Origin: Trifolium pratense
Lineage: Eukaryota; Streptophyta; Magnoliopsida; Fabales; Fabaceae
DNA: 64,000 nucleotides
Direction: 5' to 3'
Assembly (NCBI RefSeq): GCF_020283565.1
Contig: NC_060064.1
Span: forward strand, 2,998,001 to 3,062,000
Positions 54,575 to 64,000 of this stretch are shown here, piece after piece (position 1 is the stretch's first letter; every line of letters begins with the position of its first letter). Position numbers and translations under genes: made by a program. The notes beneath the pieces were generated by a model that was not told the origin of the DNA, ran no database searches, and was given only the letters and a program-made list of their open reading frames with translations.

Positions 54575-55552
54575 ACATGATCCTTTTTGAAATTTAAGAA
54601 TCCAGTCATATGGTACCATTTTTCTTAAATGGGTGTCCATCATTGTCTCCTACGATAAAGATTGATTTTATGATTTGGACATATTTGAAACTCAAAATAT
54701 CCATTCGAGTTAATGAGCATACATAAGAAAATATTTCACTTACGACTTTCTAATGGACTTCTGGCAATGTATGTACGCAATCAAAATCTGTTGAATTTTT
54801 TAATACCCATGAGCTTAATATGATTGATTCTAGTATATGTAGGACAAAAATCCACCTTAAAAAAGAAGGGAAAAAAAAAAAAACTTATGGCATGCCACCG
54901 ACTAATTAAGTGCATAAACGCCACAAACACTTGTTTAGAAGAAGATTTTTTTAATGTTAACGTAAGGACACGAATTAAGAAGCCAAATTGACAAAATAAT
55001 GAAAAATGAAATGGACATTTCCTTAATTTTGCTAGAGATAAAACTGGGTTGTCAAAAAAGTTGTGAATGATTAAAGTGAATTTTCGTTTTAAAATCAAAT
55101 ATAATTCATGTCTGGTGATAGTTTTTTAAGATTATATTTAATAATTTTAATGTTGCCTTTTTCAAAAAAAAATAATTTTAATGTTGCTCGTCCACCTTTT
55201 ATTCATATGTAATTATTATAATTATAATATATATCAAATATATTTTTCATTTTTATAAAATTAACGAATTTATTTTAGGGATGAAAACTAAAATTAGCTA
55301 ATTTTATAGGAACGAAAAATGTATTTAACCCATAAATTTATGAATTTTATTAAGAGGATACAAAGGTAGTAAAATTTATTGATTAGTTTTAAATTATTTG
55401 CATTGATCGATAAAAAATTGTTCTCATAAAAAATTAAATTTGAGTTCTTTCAAACGATTTGTCTTAAGGGGAACTCATTTATTTGAATACAATGCTTCGT
55501 TTGTCTGCATTGACATTTGAAAGCATACTGATGATCAATAACGTCTCATAAT
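54575..55552. other. intergenic AT-rich stretch
   Basis: No gene is recognised. The 105-codon minus-strand open frame (54781-55098) has a long Phe run and no domain; it is taken as chance. Confidence 0.4.
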
Positions 55553-55774
55553 TTAGGTATCGTTTGACCCAACTTTTTTTAGGTGAAAAAACTATTCTAA
55601 CCATAAAGCTTTTTTTTTTTTTGTTAAAAGTTGTTTTTTTATTATTATATGAGGATTAAAAGATATGTTTGATAATATATTATAATTTTTTTAAAAATAT
55701 TGAAGCTTATTTTTTTTTACTGGAACTTCTAAAGAAAAAGAAGAGGAAAAAAAACTATGTCAAACGGTACCTTA
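55553..55774. mobile_element. small MITE-like element
   Basis: TTAGGTATCGTTTGACCCAA at the left and ATGTCAAACGGTACCTTA at the right are imperfect inverse ends of about 15 bp around an AT-rich centre. No clear duplication was resolved. Confidence 0.5.
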
Positions 55775-56566
55775 CACAAGATTTATTTTTTAAAAATTTC
55801 TTAACCCTCTAGTATCCAGAGGAAGGAGGTCCGATAATTCAAAGTTTGACTGTGAGGTAAGTAAAGTTTAACCAATAATTGTTTCCACTAAAAATCAAAC
55901 TCGGATTCTTTCGAACGATTCGTCCTAAAATAGCTCATTAACCACTTGAATTTAATGTCTTGGTTACACCCGGTTTAAAAGTTAAAATTTTAGCTACCAA
56001 ATTATTTGAACATTGTTTTTAACCCAAATAGACATTTGTTAAGATATTCTAGTACCTCTAAGATATTTTACGGTGAAAATTTCGTACCTCTAGCTTAAAA
56101 AAAATAAAATTGAAATTCTTTATAAATCTTTCTTCTGAATAAATTTTGATAACTTAGTTTTTTTTTTTTTTATGTGAGAGCTTATTCACTTTTGATTTGC
56201 AGCCATTTATGTATATTATATGCTCAGAATCTCTAAGCATGTGAAACAAATTAGTGGTTCCATTTTTATCTATTTTTCTACTCAATGGTTCCATTTGCTG
56301 GGTCCTACAATTATAATTGTATAGAAACATAACAAATTAAAATTTCCCGGTTGGGATTAGGGATTGTTGGCTAAGCAGTGTCCACTAACACATACAACTA
56401 TACTGATATCATAATCAAATAAGCCTCAGAAAGTTATTTGTTTTGAATTCTTTGCTTTTATTTAATCGTGTGAGGATTAATAATATATATATATACACAC
56501 ACAAAAGCCCGACTGATAAACTAATTGCTATTATTGATCGATGATAAAAAAAAGGCAATTAAACGA
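55775..56566. other. intergenic AT-rich stretch
   Basis: Nothing supportable beyond short A/T runs. A segment around 55885-55945 (CACTAAAAATCAAACTCGGA) partly repeats one at 55425-55490. Confidence 0.4.
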
Positions 56567-56575
56567 TTTAAATAA

Positions 56576-57265
56576 GGGTTCCGCTAACATGTGCCCTAAG
56601 GGCACATTTTAAGGTTCATTTAATTAACTGATATCTCATTTAATTTACTTCAAAAATAGCAATAATCATCTTTATTAATTTAAAGATATGGTTCACTATA
56701 TTTATTATCCATCTTAAAAAATGCATAGACAAAAATATGATACTTGCCAAATATGGATGACGTGCTTGGTAAAAAAAAAATCTACAAATTTTTTTTTTTT
56801 TGTCAAACCTTTTTTTTAAGTTGAAAAAATAATTAAATTATAGTAAGTATTATAAAATTCTAAAACATATTAGCAATTCAAAAGCTAAAATAGTACTAAC
56901 AATCATTACCATTACAACATAATACTATAATACTCGATCTTGTTCACCGGAAAAGAAAAAAAAACAAAAAACACAAGTTAGCATAATGAAGTATTATCAG
57001 GAGTACTATAAGCTTGATTGTTAACAAACCAAAAAAATTGGATGCATATAATTGTGGTCATATTACCAAGAACGTGATCATAAATCAAATTTGGCAGCAT
57101 ATTATATTTTATCTTTCCAATTCTTTTAAATGGGTAATAAATATAGTGACAATATATTTTAATTAATAAAGTTGATTATTACTATTTTTGAAGTAAATTA
57201 AGTGAGATATTAGTTAATTAAATGCACCTTAAAATATGCCCTTAGGGCACATGTTAGCATTTGCC
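56576..57265. mobile_element. Mutator-like MITE, 690 bp, perfect 9-bp TSD
   Basis: Left GGGTTCCGCTAACATGTGCC and right GGCACATGTTAGCATTTGCC are inverse. Each end has its own small palindrome TGCCCTAAGGGCA or TGCCCTTAGGGCA. Arms pair further through TTTACTTCAAAAATAG / CTATTTTTGAAGTAAA. TTTAAATAA flanks both sides (56567-56575 and 57266-57274). Confidence 0.88.
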
Positions 57266-57287
57266 TTTAAATAATGATTGAACTGAT

Positions 57288-57800
57288 TTTTTTTTTTTGA
57301 CTAAAAATAAAGGATATTCATTCATTCAAACTGATAGAGTACCTCGATGTAATACAAATACAAATTTGCTAAAAACAAAAAGGATGAATCTGCAAACAAA
57401 CTCACAGCATCCATGTTAATAGCATAAAACGGCAAATTACATAAGCCTACATATATGACTATATTGAAGTGTCTGGAATGTCCATGCCCCCAGATCTGCA
57501 GCGTTGATGACACAAAAGTCGACATTGGATAGATTTGTACTTGATCGGATCTAATCCTTCAACCTGAAACAAATGAACACCGCACAAAGACGGGAAAACA
57601 AAATACACCGCACAGAGACGGCACAACAGAATACATTGCACAAGGACGGGATAACAAATAACACAAAACCAAACAAATATGTGAAAAATCACACTTATTT
57701 AATAACGAGAAAGAAAAAACAATTTGGAGGGGTGATTTTAGGTCAAGATTTGACCTGAAATCACCCCTCTTTGATAAACTAAGAAGAAGAAAAAAGGTTA
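57288..57800 (-). repeat. unassigned repeat with T-run end, short tandem units and a hairpin
   Basis: The T-run at 57288-57299 would be the poly(A) of a minus-strand retroelement 3' end. At 57578-57660 a unit of about 30 bp with CACCGCACAAAGACGG recurs three times. 57729-57769 is a near-perfect hairpin (GGGGTGATTTTAGGTCAA / TTGACCTGAAATCACCCC). It may be the 3' part of a LINE; no coding domain was recognised. Confidence 0.4.
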
Positions 57801-59245
57801 ATGATTGAACTGATGATCATGACAAAAAGTTGATGAAGTAAATATAAAATAACCTTGTCGGATGATATTTTTTCTAGGTAACGAATATTAATGCATATTC
57901 AAAACAAAGTGATGCATCTTATCTTAATATAGTAAAGTTTATTGCATAATATCATGCTCTTAAACTCTCAATTAACTTTCACAAATTTACGATTTTGATC
58001 TCTTAATTCTCAAAATAGCACTTTTAGATCACTGATTCACCGTAAATTAATGTCTTCTCAAGAATTTTTTCCAAGTACTTCTTAAGACCCGTTTGATATG
58101 TAGAAGATAATTATTAGACAACACAATATTGGACAGAACGATAGTACATGATAACCTTTTAAGGATTGAAATTTTTTTTACCTTATAAGATGTTTGGTGG
58201 ACAAAAAGTTAATTGCCTTTTTGTCATGATATTTTTTACCTTATAAGATTTTTGTTGTACATGAGACAAAACGTTATCTTGTGGTTTAATCATGCACAAA
58301 AAATATTGTCGAGTCTCTTGGCCCTTAATTTGTCCAATCGCAAATACAAATTTAAAATCAAATAGAGTACAACAAGAATTAACACATGCACTCCTTTATT
58401 TTTTATTTTTTTTTCAGATTCATTGAATAAATAATATATCTAGTAAATATATCAATTATTTAATAAATATGAAAAAAGAATATTTATTTGTATATTAGAA
58501 CAGAGGGTGTAGTGAGCAATTGTTACTAGCAAGTAGCAACAAACATCTTGTAACCCATCGGCCATTGTACACAAGGCCCAATAAGTTGAAAGCCCATATT
58601 CATTAACCGAATTTTGGCCCAAGCATATTTTTGACACCAGTAGTTTTTTTTATATATTTTTCATTTCAAATCAACACCAATAAATAAGAGCTTATAAAAA
58701 TAAAATAAAAAAATGCTATCTCACTTGTATGATTATAAATTTACAATGATAAAATTGTATTGCTTTTATATTAGTAAGCATCAGTTTTCATAAAGCAAAT
58801 AAAAAATGTCGAACTTTAGACAAATTCACATAAATTGCCAACCCCATAAACATTTGATAGATAATTTGAAACTTGAAAATAATTTGTTTCAATTAGTAAA
58901 ACAATTTTTAATGGCTTAAAAATGTGCTTTGCAATAACTTGTATAACTGAGAAAAGAGAAACAGTTCTAATCAAATTAATCAAGCTACTACTACTTTGGA
59001 TAACCATCTTCATAATCAAGCTAAAAGGGAAATACTTTAGATATTAATAAATCAATCCTATGGCTTAATACATAATGCTGTTAAGGAGCAAAGAGGATTT
59101 GCCTCAGCATTCATCAACGACTAAATCAATGTAATTTTGATAGATCAAATTTTCAATTTCAGCAACCTTTTTAATTTATTGTTTTATGTTAACTTAATCA
59201 AATAGCATAATCCTCCATTGATCATGTTGATGGATGAACTTTGCT
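57801..59245. other. 3' flank of the pectin acetylesterase gene
   Basis: AT-rich, no other gene recognised. It includes the presumed 3' UTR of the minus-strand gene next to 59246. Confidence 0.4.
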
Positions 59246-62231
59246 TCAACTGAAAACCAGATGGTGACATGTATTATCACAAGGGTAAGGACAATCAATA
59301 ACCTTAACACCTGCTCGGTCGAAATACCAGTCTCCAACAGCTAACGCAATTACCTAGATATTGTCGATGTACATCATTAGTATTTGATGCATAAACATCT
59401 TTAACTTAAAGAGTATTATCATGAGTTGATAGTATAATTAATGTGTAAGTGCAATGTTCACCTTGTTCCCAATAACCGGAGAATTGTCCGAAAACCATGT
59501 ATCTTGCCTCTCGGTTTGGCAATGAGCGAAACATGAATTAATAAATAATCCATTTTTGTTTGATCTTGAGAAGTCTTTAATAGAGTTCAACATGTGATTC
59601 CTGAATCCTGTATCCAAGAGACGGTGAAATTTATTAACCAACTGAATAATAATATTTATTAAAGATTTCTCTTCACTTGCAAAGTTGCAATGAATGGTGT
59701 TTTTGATACATTACCTTGCAGAAATTGGATTTGTGGCCTAGTACATTTAGCAAAATTTAATCTGCAATCATGCCAATAGCCATGTGGATCTGCTGATGGA
59801 GGAGCTAAACTTGACTGGATCTGATGAAAAGTAGGAAAATGTGATTGTTTAGTACAAATAATTTAATGATCACTACTATGTGGCACGGACACGACACTAA
59901 CATTGACACATAATGTTACATTTAATCAATTCATTACTGGTGACTACGTGTGAGTGTCGTGTCTGGTATATGTGTTAATGTCGTGCAACATATAATATGA
60001 ATTATTTATCACAAGTAAAGATTATCAATTGATAAAGTTAGGCAATTTACCTGCCATGAATCATAAGCTGTATTAAGAAGAAAAAGCGGTGTTCTAACAC
60101 TGGCAATCAAATTCTGAGGGAAGAAGCACTGAAAATGAGTAAAAGAAACCAGTCATTGAAAGTTCAAATTTATAGGAAGAAATAGCTGAGAGACCAGTTT
60201 TCTGCATATTCTTTCAAATGAAACTGATATCCCTAACTTTTTGACAAAACTGAAATCAATGATTATGATTACCGAGGTAGGATCAAGGTGATTAGTACAA
60301 ATTTGTGGTAGATTTTTCTGCGCTTCCTGCAATGATTAAACAAAAAATTATCAGCACACCTTAAAAATGTTACAAACATGCTATTAATTGGTAGCCTTAT
60401 GATTTGTGTGGTACCTGCAACCCTACAACACCACTGTACATATTCCGAAGGGTTCGTTCGCCAGATATATCAATCCTATAATTTGACAGAAAACAACAAT
60501 TAGCAAACTAACTAAAGAAGAAAAAAAACCTATATTCATGGTAGAAATTGCGATAAAAGCACGAAATACTGTAATTTATTTGTTGCTTACGAATCAAGAA
60601 ACAGCCCTGCGTCACTTAGACATTTCACTTTAATAGTCCTTGGAAAGAGACCTCGAAATTCATCGCAGTGTATAATAGTAGCTAGGCCACCGGCAGAACA
60701 TCCGGAAAGAAGAGCCTGATTAGCGGAATGCATTCCCTTTGACATCAAATCTTCCATTGCAGCTGCCCAAATACGTTGTCCTCTGAATTGGAGTTCTGCA
60801 ACCTATCTCACCAGACAACAAATGCAAGTAAAATAGTAAATCCTCATTTCATCATATGAATAAGTAAATTCAAATCATGTATCTCAACTATAGTGTTATT
60901 TTTTTTCTTTCTGAGGCCTTACTCTTACAATTTTACTACTATTAGTACCTGATCTTCGCCATCCCCAGCAAATGAGCCACCGTCGCAATAACGAAGTTTT
61001 ACTCTATTCCAATTGAAAAAATCTGCAAACAATAACATGGTCAGAGCTGCCAATGTCTATGACAAATGTTAAAAAAAAGATGAGAATATGAGTATATCAA
61101 ATTGAGTAAATTAACCTGGATTTTCTTCAGGTTTATTACTCAGTATTCCTGTGAATGGTATCTCTTTTTCCATGAATAATGATGATCCACGCCGTGTTTT
61201 CTTGCGATAGACGCAATTTCTAACATTGTTACACCATCCACCACCCTGACACAATATTTTCTATTTAGCATCACTACGATTTTTTATTTTTATAGCAAAG
61301 AAGGAAAGTAGCTTGACAGTTGGAGACTGAAAACTTAAATTATTTCTAAATATTTTCAGTCACGGCATGGCATCTTGGCATGTTACAAAAATGGAAATTA
61401 AACAATAAATCCACAAGACATGCTTTTGAAGTTTCGTAAGAAAGACTTATTCTTAGAATTGAGAGTTGGACCTAATTCAACCCTACAAAATCGGCCCAGT
61501 AGTATTGGGCTCGGTGGGTGGCCCAACAGATCTTGGAGAGGCTCTGATATCATCTTAGAATTGAGAGTTGAGCCTAATGCAACCCTACAAAACTGGCTTG
61601 TAAGGTGAGGATTGCCTCTACTATATAAACATATATTTAGGTCATTTCACAATCGATGTGCGACTTCTTAACACTTATTATGAACATTAATACTAGTATA
61701 TGTTATGTTCATTTCGGTTGCATGACATATTTGACCTGGTGTAGAAATCAATTGGAGAAAATACAAGGAAGCAGAAGTAATAGAAAGATGAAATGATATA
61801 CCTCTAAATTAACAAGCCAACTGTTTGCTCCTGATCCATATCCACGATGCAGATGGTAACCTGGTAATGTTCCATCCAAGCACACTGCCAGCGGCAAAAT
61901 ATGTCAGTGTTCGTGTCGTGTCCGGCGTTCGTGCTTCATTAGCGAAAGAAAGGAAAAAAAAAAAAAAAAGAACAAAGGTTGTAGTCTTGTAGTTGTAGGT
62001 AATACCTGCTCCTTTAGTAGCTGCATTGTGGATAAGGGTGAGTCCTACAAGCAAAGGATTTCCATTTCCCTCAAGCAAGGATGAGGAATAGAATGATTCA
62101 TGTTCATGAGCCTCTAACAGAAAGAGTTCTTCAGTTTCATTGAAGTGATGTTGATCATATCCTACAAACCCATAAACCAAGTTGGTGAAAACAAGTCCTG
62201 TTGCTATGCCAACCAAGAAAACTTTCGCCAT
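59246..62231 (-). CDS. PAE: pectin acetylesterase (carbohydrate esterase family 13), 11 exons
   Basis: Exons from 5': 62006-62231, 61802-61884, 61116-61245, 60949-61022, 60591-60802, 60415-60475, 60273-60326, 60051-60128, 59715-59820, 59462-59607, 59246-59353. All introns are GT-AG and the frame is kept; the product is 425 aa. An N-terminal hydrophobic signal (residues 1-21) suggests entry to the secretory path. Conserved blocks: [44 protein letters not shown], the nucleophile elbow GCSAGG with Ser207, AYDSWQ with Asp303, and SCFAHCQ with His370, forming a Ser-Asp-His triad. Many Cys residues are conserved. The family removes acetyl groups from pectin in the cell wall. Introns 1, 2 and 8 carry MITE or TRIM insertions but the exons are intact. 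Confidence 0.93.
59879..59990. mobile_element. small MITE in PAE intron 8
   Basis: GTGGCACGGACACGACACTA on the left and TGTGTTAATGTCGTGCAAC on the right are imperfect inverse ends; CGTGTGAGTGTCGTGTCTGG is subterminal. It is related to the elements at 21231-21366 and 61892-61942. Confidence 0.6.
61451..61673 (-). mobile_element. TRIM with shortened 3' LTR, perfect 5-bp TSD, in PAE intron 2
   Basis: On the minus strand the 121-bp 5' LTR (61553-61673) is followed by TGATATCAGAGCC (primer site, plus-strand 61540-61552), a short interior and a truncated 3' LTR (61451 to about 61495). CTTAT flanks both ends (61446-61450 and 61674-61678). It has the same transcriptional direction as the host gene. 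Confidence 0.85.
61892..61942. repeat. MITE remnant in PAE intron 1
   Basis: GTCAGTGTTCGTGTCGTGTC followed by CGGCGTTCGTGCTTCATTAG is one end of the same MITE family as at 21231-21366. The other end is not seen. It lies within 10 bases of the acceptor site of exon 2. Confidence 0.5.
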
Positions 62232-62494
62232 TTCTTCTCTTCTCTCTGTTTTTGTTTTGTAGAACTAGAAACAAACAACACTCACTAATGAAGCAAACAA
62301 TGCATAACTAAATCTGATATAAGAAAGAGCTACAACATATAATTATAAGACAAAAAAAAAAAAAAGTAGAAGAAAGGAAAGGAAAGAAGAAGCGGTGAAA
62401 GATTCTATCTATCTATTCTATACATAGAACAGAGTTTGCCGGGTGAGGCTTCTTTCAAGTCTTTTTATTAGTGCACGTTTGGAATCTTCCAAAC
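62232..62494 (-). promoter_or_regulatory. 5' UTR/promoter region of the PAE gene
   Basis: The sequence upstream of ATG 62231 on the minus strand is pyrimidine-rich (runs of TTCTT/CTTTC read on that strand), as is usual for plant leaders. TATAGAATAGATAGATAGAA (minus strand, about 62405-62424) could hold a TATA box. A SINE lies directly upstream. Confidence 0.45.
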
Positions 62495-62510
62495 TTTTCA
62501 ATATTTTTTT

Positions 62511-62661
62511 TGGTTTTTCACCACCAGTTGAATCTGGTTCAGAGGTCATTTATGACATCAAGTGGTTTCAGCCCCCTCCCGATTGAAGTTGCGGGGGATC
62601 GATTCGCGGTCCTCCCTATCAAGTTTAGCGCCAATCACCACTGAACCAACTAACGATTGGT
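62511..62661 (-). mobile_element. tRNA-derived SINE (family B), 16-bp TSD, upstream of PAE
   Basis: On the minus strand: a GTTAGTTGGTTCAGTGGTGA head, a CGCGAATCGATCCCCCGCAA B-box region, a GGGAGGGGGCTGAAACCACT body and the TGGTGGTGAAAAACC end. TTTTCAATATTTTTTT flanks both sides (62495-62510 and 62662-62677). It matches the copy at 31867-32019 closely. Confidence 0.88.
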
Positions 62662-62677
62662 TTTTCAATATTTTTTT

Positions 62678-64000
62678 GTTATGTGAGAAAATAGAGACAA
62701 AACCAAGCAAGTAATTAGACTCGTCCCAGTGGTTAATGAACTTCATTTAATATTGAATTTTTTTGGGAGAATCCGAGTCGATTTTGAATTTTGTGTTTGA
62801 ACAATTATTAGTCACACATTATTTATCTCTCGGCCAAGGTTTTAAATTACAATTGCTGCGCGTGGACTTCTTCCGTTGTGGTCATTGTGATGTGAAATAA
62901 TATTAAATTTTAAAGACTACACAAAGTCGCACCACTACACCACTGTACTATTATTTACTTACCATTACCGAGTCTCAATTTGCTAAATAGATTGAAATTT
63001 GTGGTTCTAACATATTAATTTTTTGTGAAAAGATCTAAACAAACATGAATAAAATTGTCTTAATACCGTTCTTCATGTAGTTACAATGATGCAGCCATGC
63101 ATGTAATTAAAGACCACACCACAATTGCGGTGCAACCACAACATCAATATTGCGGCTCAATTGCGAATGCGAACCGCAATTTGAAGTCATGCTCAACAGC
63201 AATACATGTTATGTTACTGTATTTTTTCTCTCCTTTGAATGTGTATACATCCATACATATATGGGGGTCCTTAAGACACTTACCATTAACAAATTAACGT
63301 ATTCACGGGATTGAGGCAAAGTATTATTTGGAGAGTGTTTGGTTTGTGTGCATTTTTTGGTTCTTAACAAAACTAAGTCTGAACGTGACTCACACTATTA
63401 CTGAATACACGAGACAACACGGTGATGAATCGTTGTATTATTTTGTTTTGTTATCAACCTTTGCCATCGTTCTAAAATTTATTTGTCTCATATTCATCTT
63501 CCTTTGTCACCGCACATTCTTTTTTTTGGACTAATTTGCGCATGTTTGTCATTGTCCCACTCACTCCCTCATGACTTCAATCATTTCTCTATCTATTGTA
63601 TTTTTACTCATCTTTTTTCAATGCTATTTATAAGGATATTGAATAAAACTAACCGTTTACTATAATTGAAAATCAACCATTTTCTTTTGTTTTTATTCTA
63701 TCTTATTCTTTTTTTTTTATATATATAAACTACTCCTTCATAAGTTGCGACATTTACCAATCAACCGATCAAAACAAGTCATATGCATATATATATATAT
63801 GAAATAAAAGTTAGTTAGAAGTTAATTGCAAGTACCACATACAAATCTACTTATATGACTTGTTCTAGTTACTTAATGGTAAATACCCCCGAATTATGAA
63901 GCGGTAGAATCGACATCACCCTTATTTTTTCCGATTTTAATTTAATTTGTGCAATAGCCAATAGATACCAAACTTCAACGTACTTAGAGGGATCAAATAT
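62678..64000. other. intergenic AT-rich stretch at the right edge
   Basis: No gene is recognised. 62822-63185 may be a decayed MITE: TTTTAAATTACAATTGCTGC at the left and GCGAACCGCAATTTGAAG at the right are loosely inverse. A short (TA)n lies at 63787-63801. Confidence 0.4.

Noticed and set aside
57573..57758. 61-codon plus-strand frame
   Set aside because: It follows a 30-bp tandem repeat (ACCGCACAAAGACGG-like), so its protein pattern is repeat-derived.

Overview
This is AT-rich nuclear DNA from a flowering plant, most likely a temperate legume close to Medicago. The evidence is plant-type intron/exon genes, several tRNA-derived SINE and TRIM families that I recognise from Medicago-type genomes, Stowaway and Mutator-like MITEs, and a Sirevirus (Ty1/copia) retrotransposon. 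The species is inferred; no search was possible.

Only a few host genes are present. (1) 353-922 (+): LEA_2/NHL-type membrane protein, with an uncertain 5' end. (2) 16344-19869 (+): a seven-exon PIF3-like bHLH transcription factor with an unusual phytochrome-B-binding motif. (3) 20474-21780 (-): a decayed gene for a Lys/Glu-rich protein. (4) 51083-52475 (+): a three-exon R2R3-MYB of the MYB61/50/55/86 clade. (5) 59246-62231 (-): an eleven-exon pectin acetylesterase. I built the spliced models by hand; every junction is GT-AG and keeps the frame.

The rest is mostly mobile DNA. 1.3-13.3 kb is a dense MITE and foldback district: a long-TIR element carrying a phosphofructokinase-like exon fragment and itself hit by a PIF/Harbinger MITE, a hAT element inside another MITE, a near-perfect hairpin MITE, and two large foldback elements with palindromic minisatellites sitting in (TA)n tracts. 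14-34 kb holds SINEs, TRIMs, Stowaway-like and Mutator-like MITEs and unassigned AT-rich DNA. 35.3-48.6 kb is a 5'-truncated LINE (L1-type) split by a complete, apparently very young Sirevirus-like copia element (38040-48095; TSD GGCTC) with an open 1668-aa Gag-Pol and a second 760-aa ORF. The MYB gene is bracketed by two same-length (1295 bp), near-identical, oppositely oriented hAT elements, each with a perfect 8-bp TSD. A Mutator-like MITE and the pectin acetylesterase, whose introns carry a TRIM and MITE remnants, close the window.

The host genes are not functionally linked as a cluster. The main items of interest are the altered APB motif in the PIF3-like protein, the mirror-image hAT pair around the MYB gene, the Sirevirus-like element with a palindromic motif scattered through LTRs, coding regions and UTR, and the gene-fragment-carrying and (TA)n-associated foldback elements.
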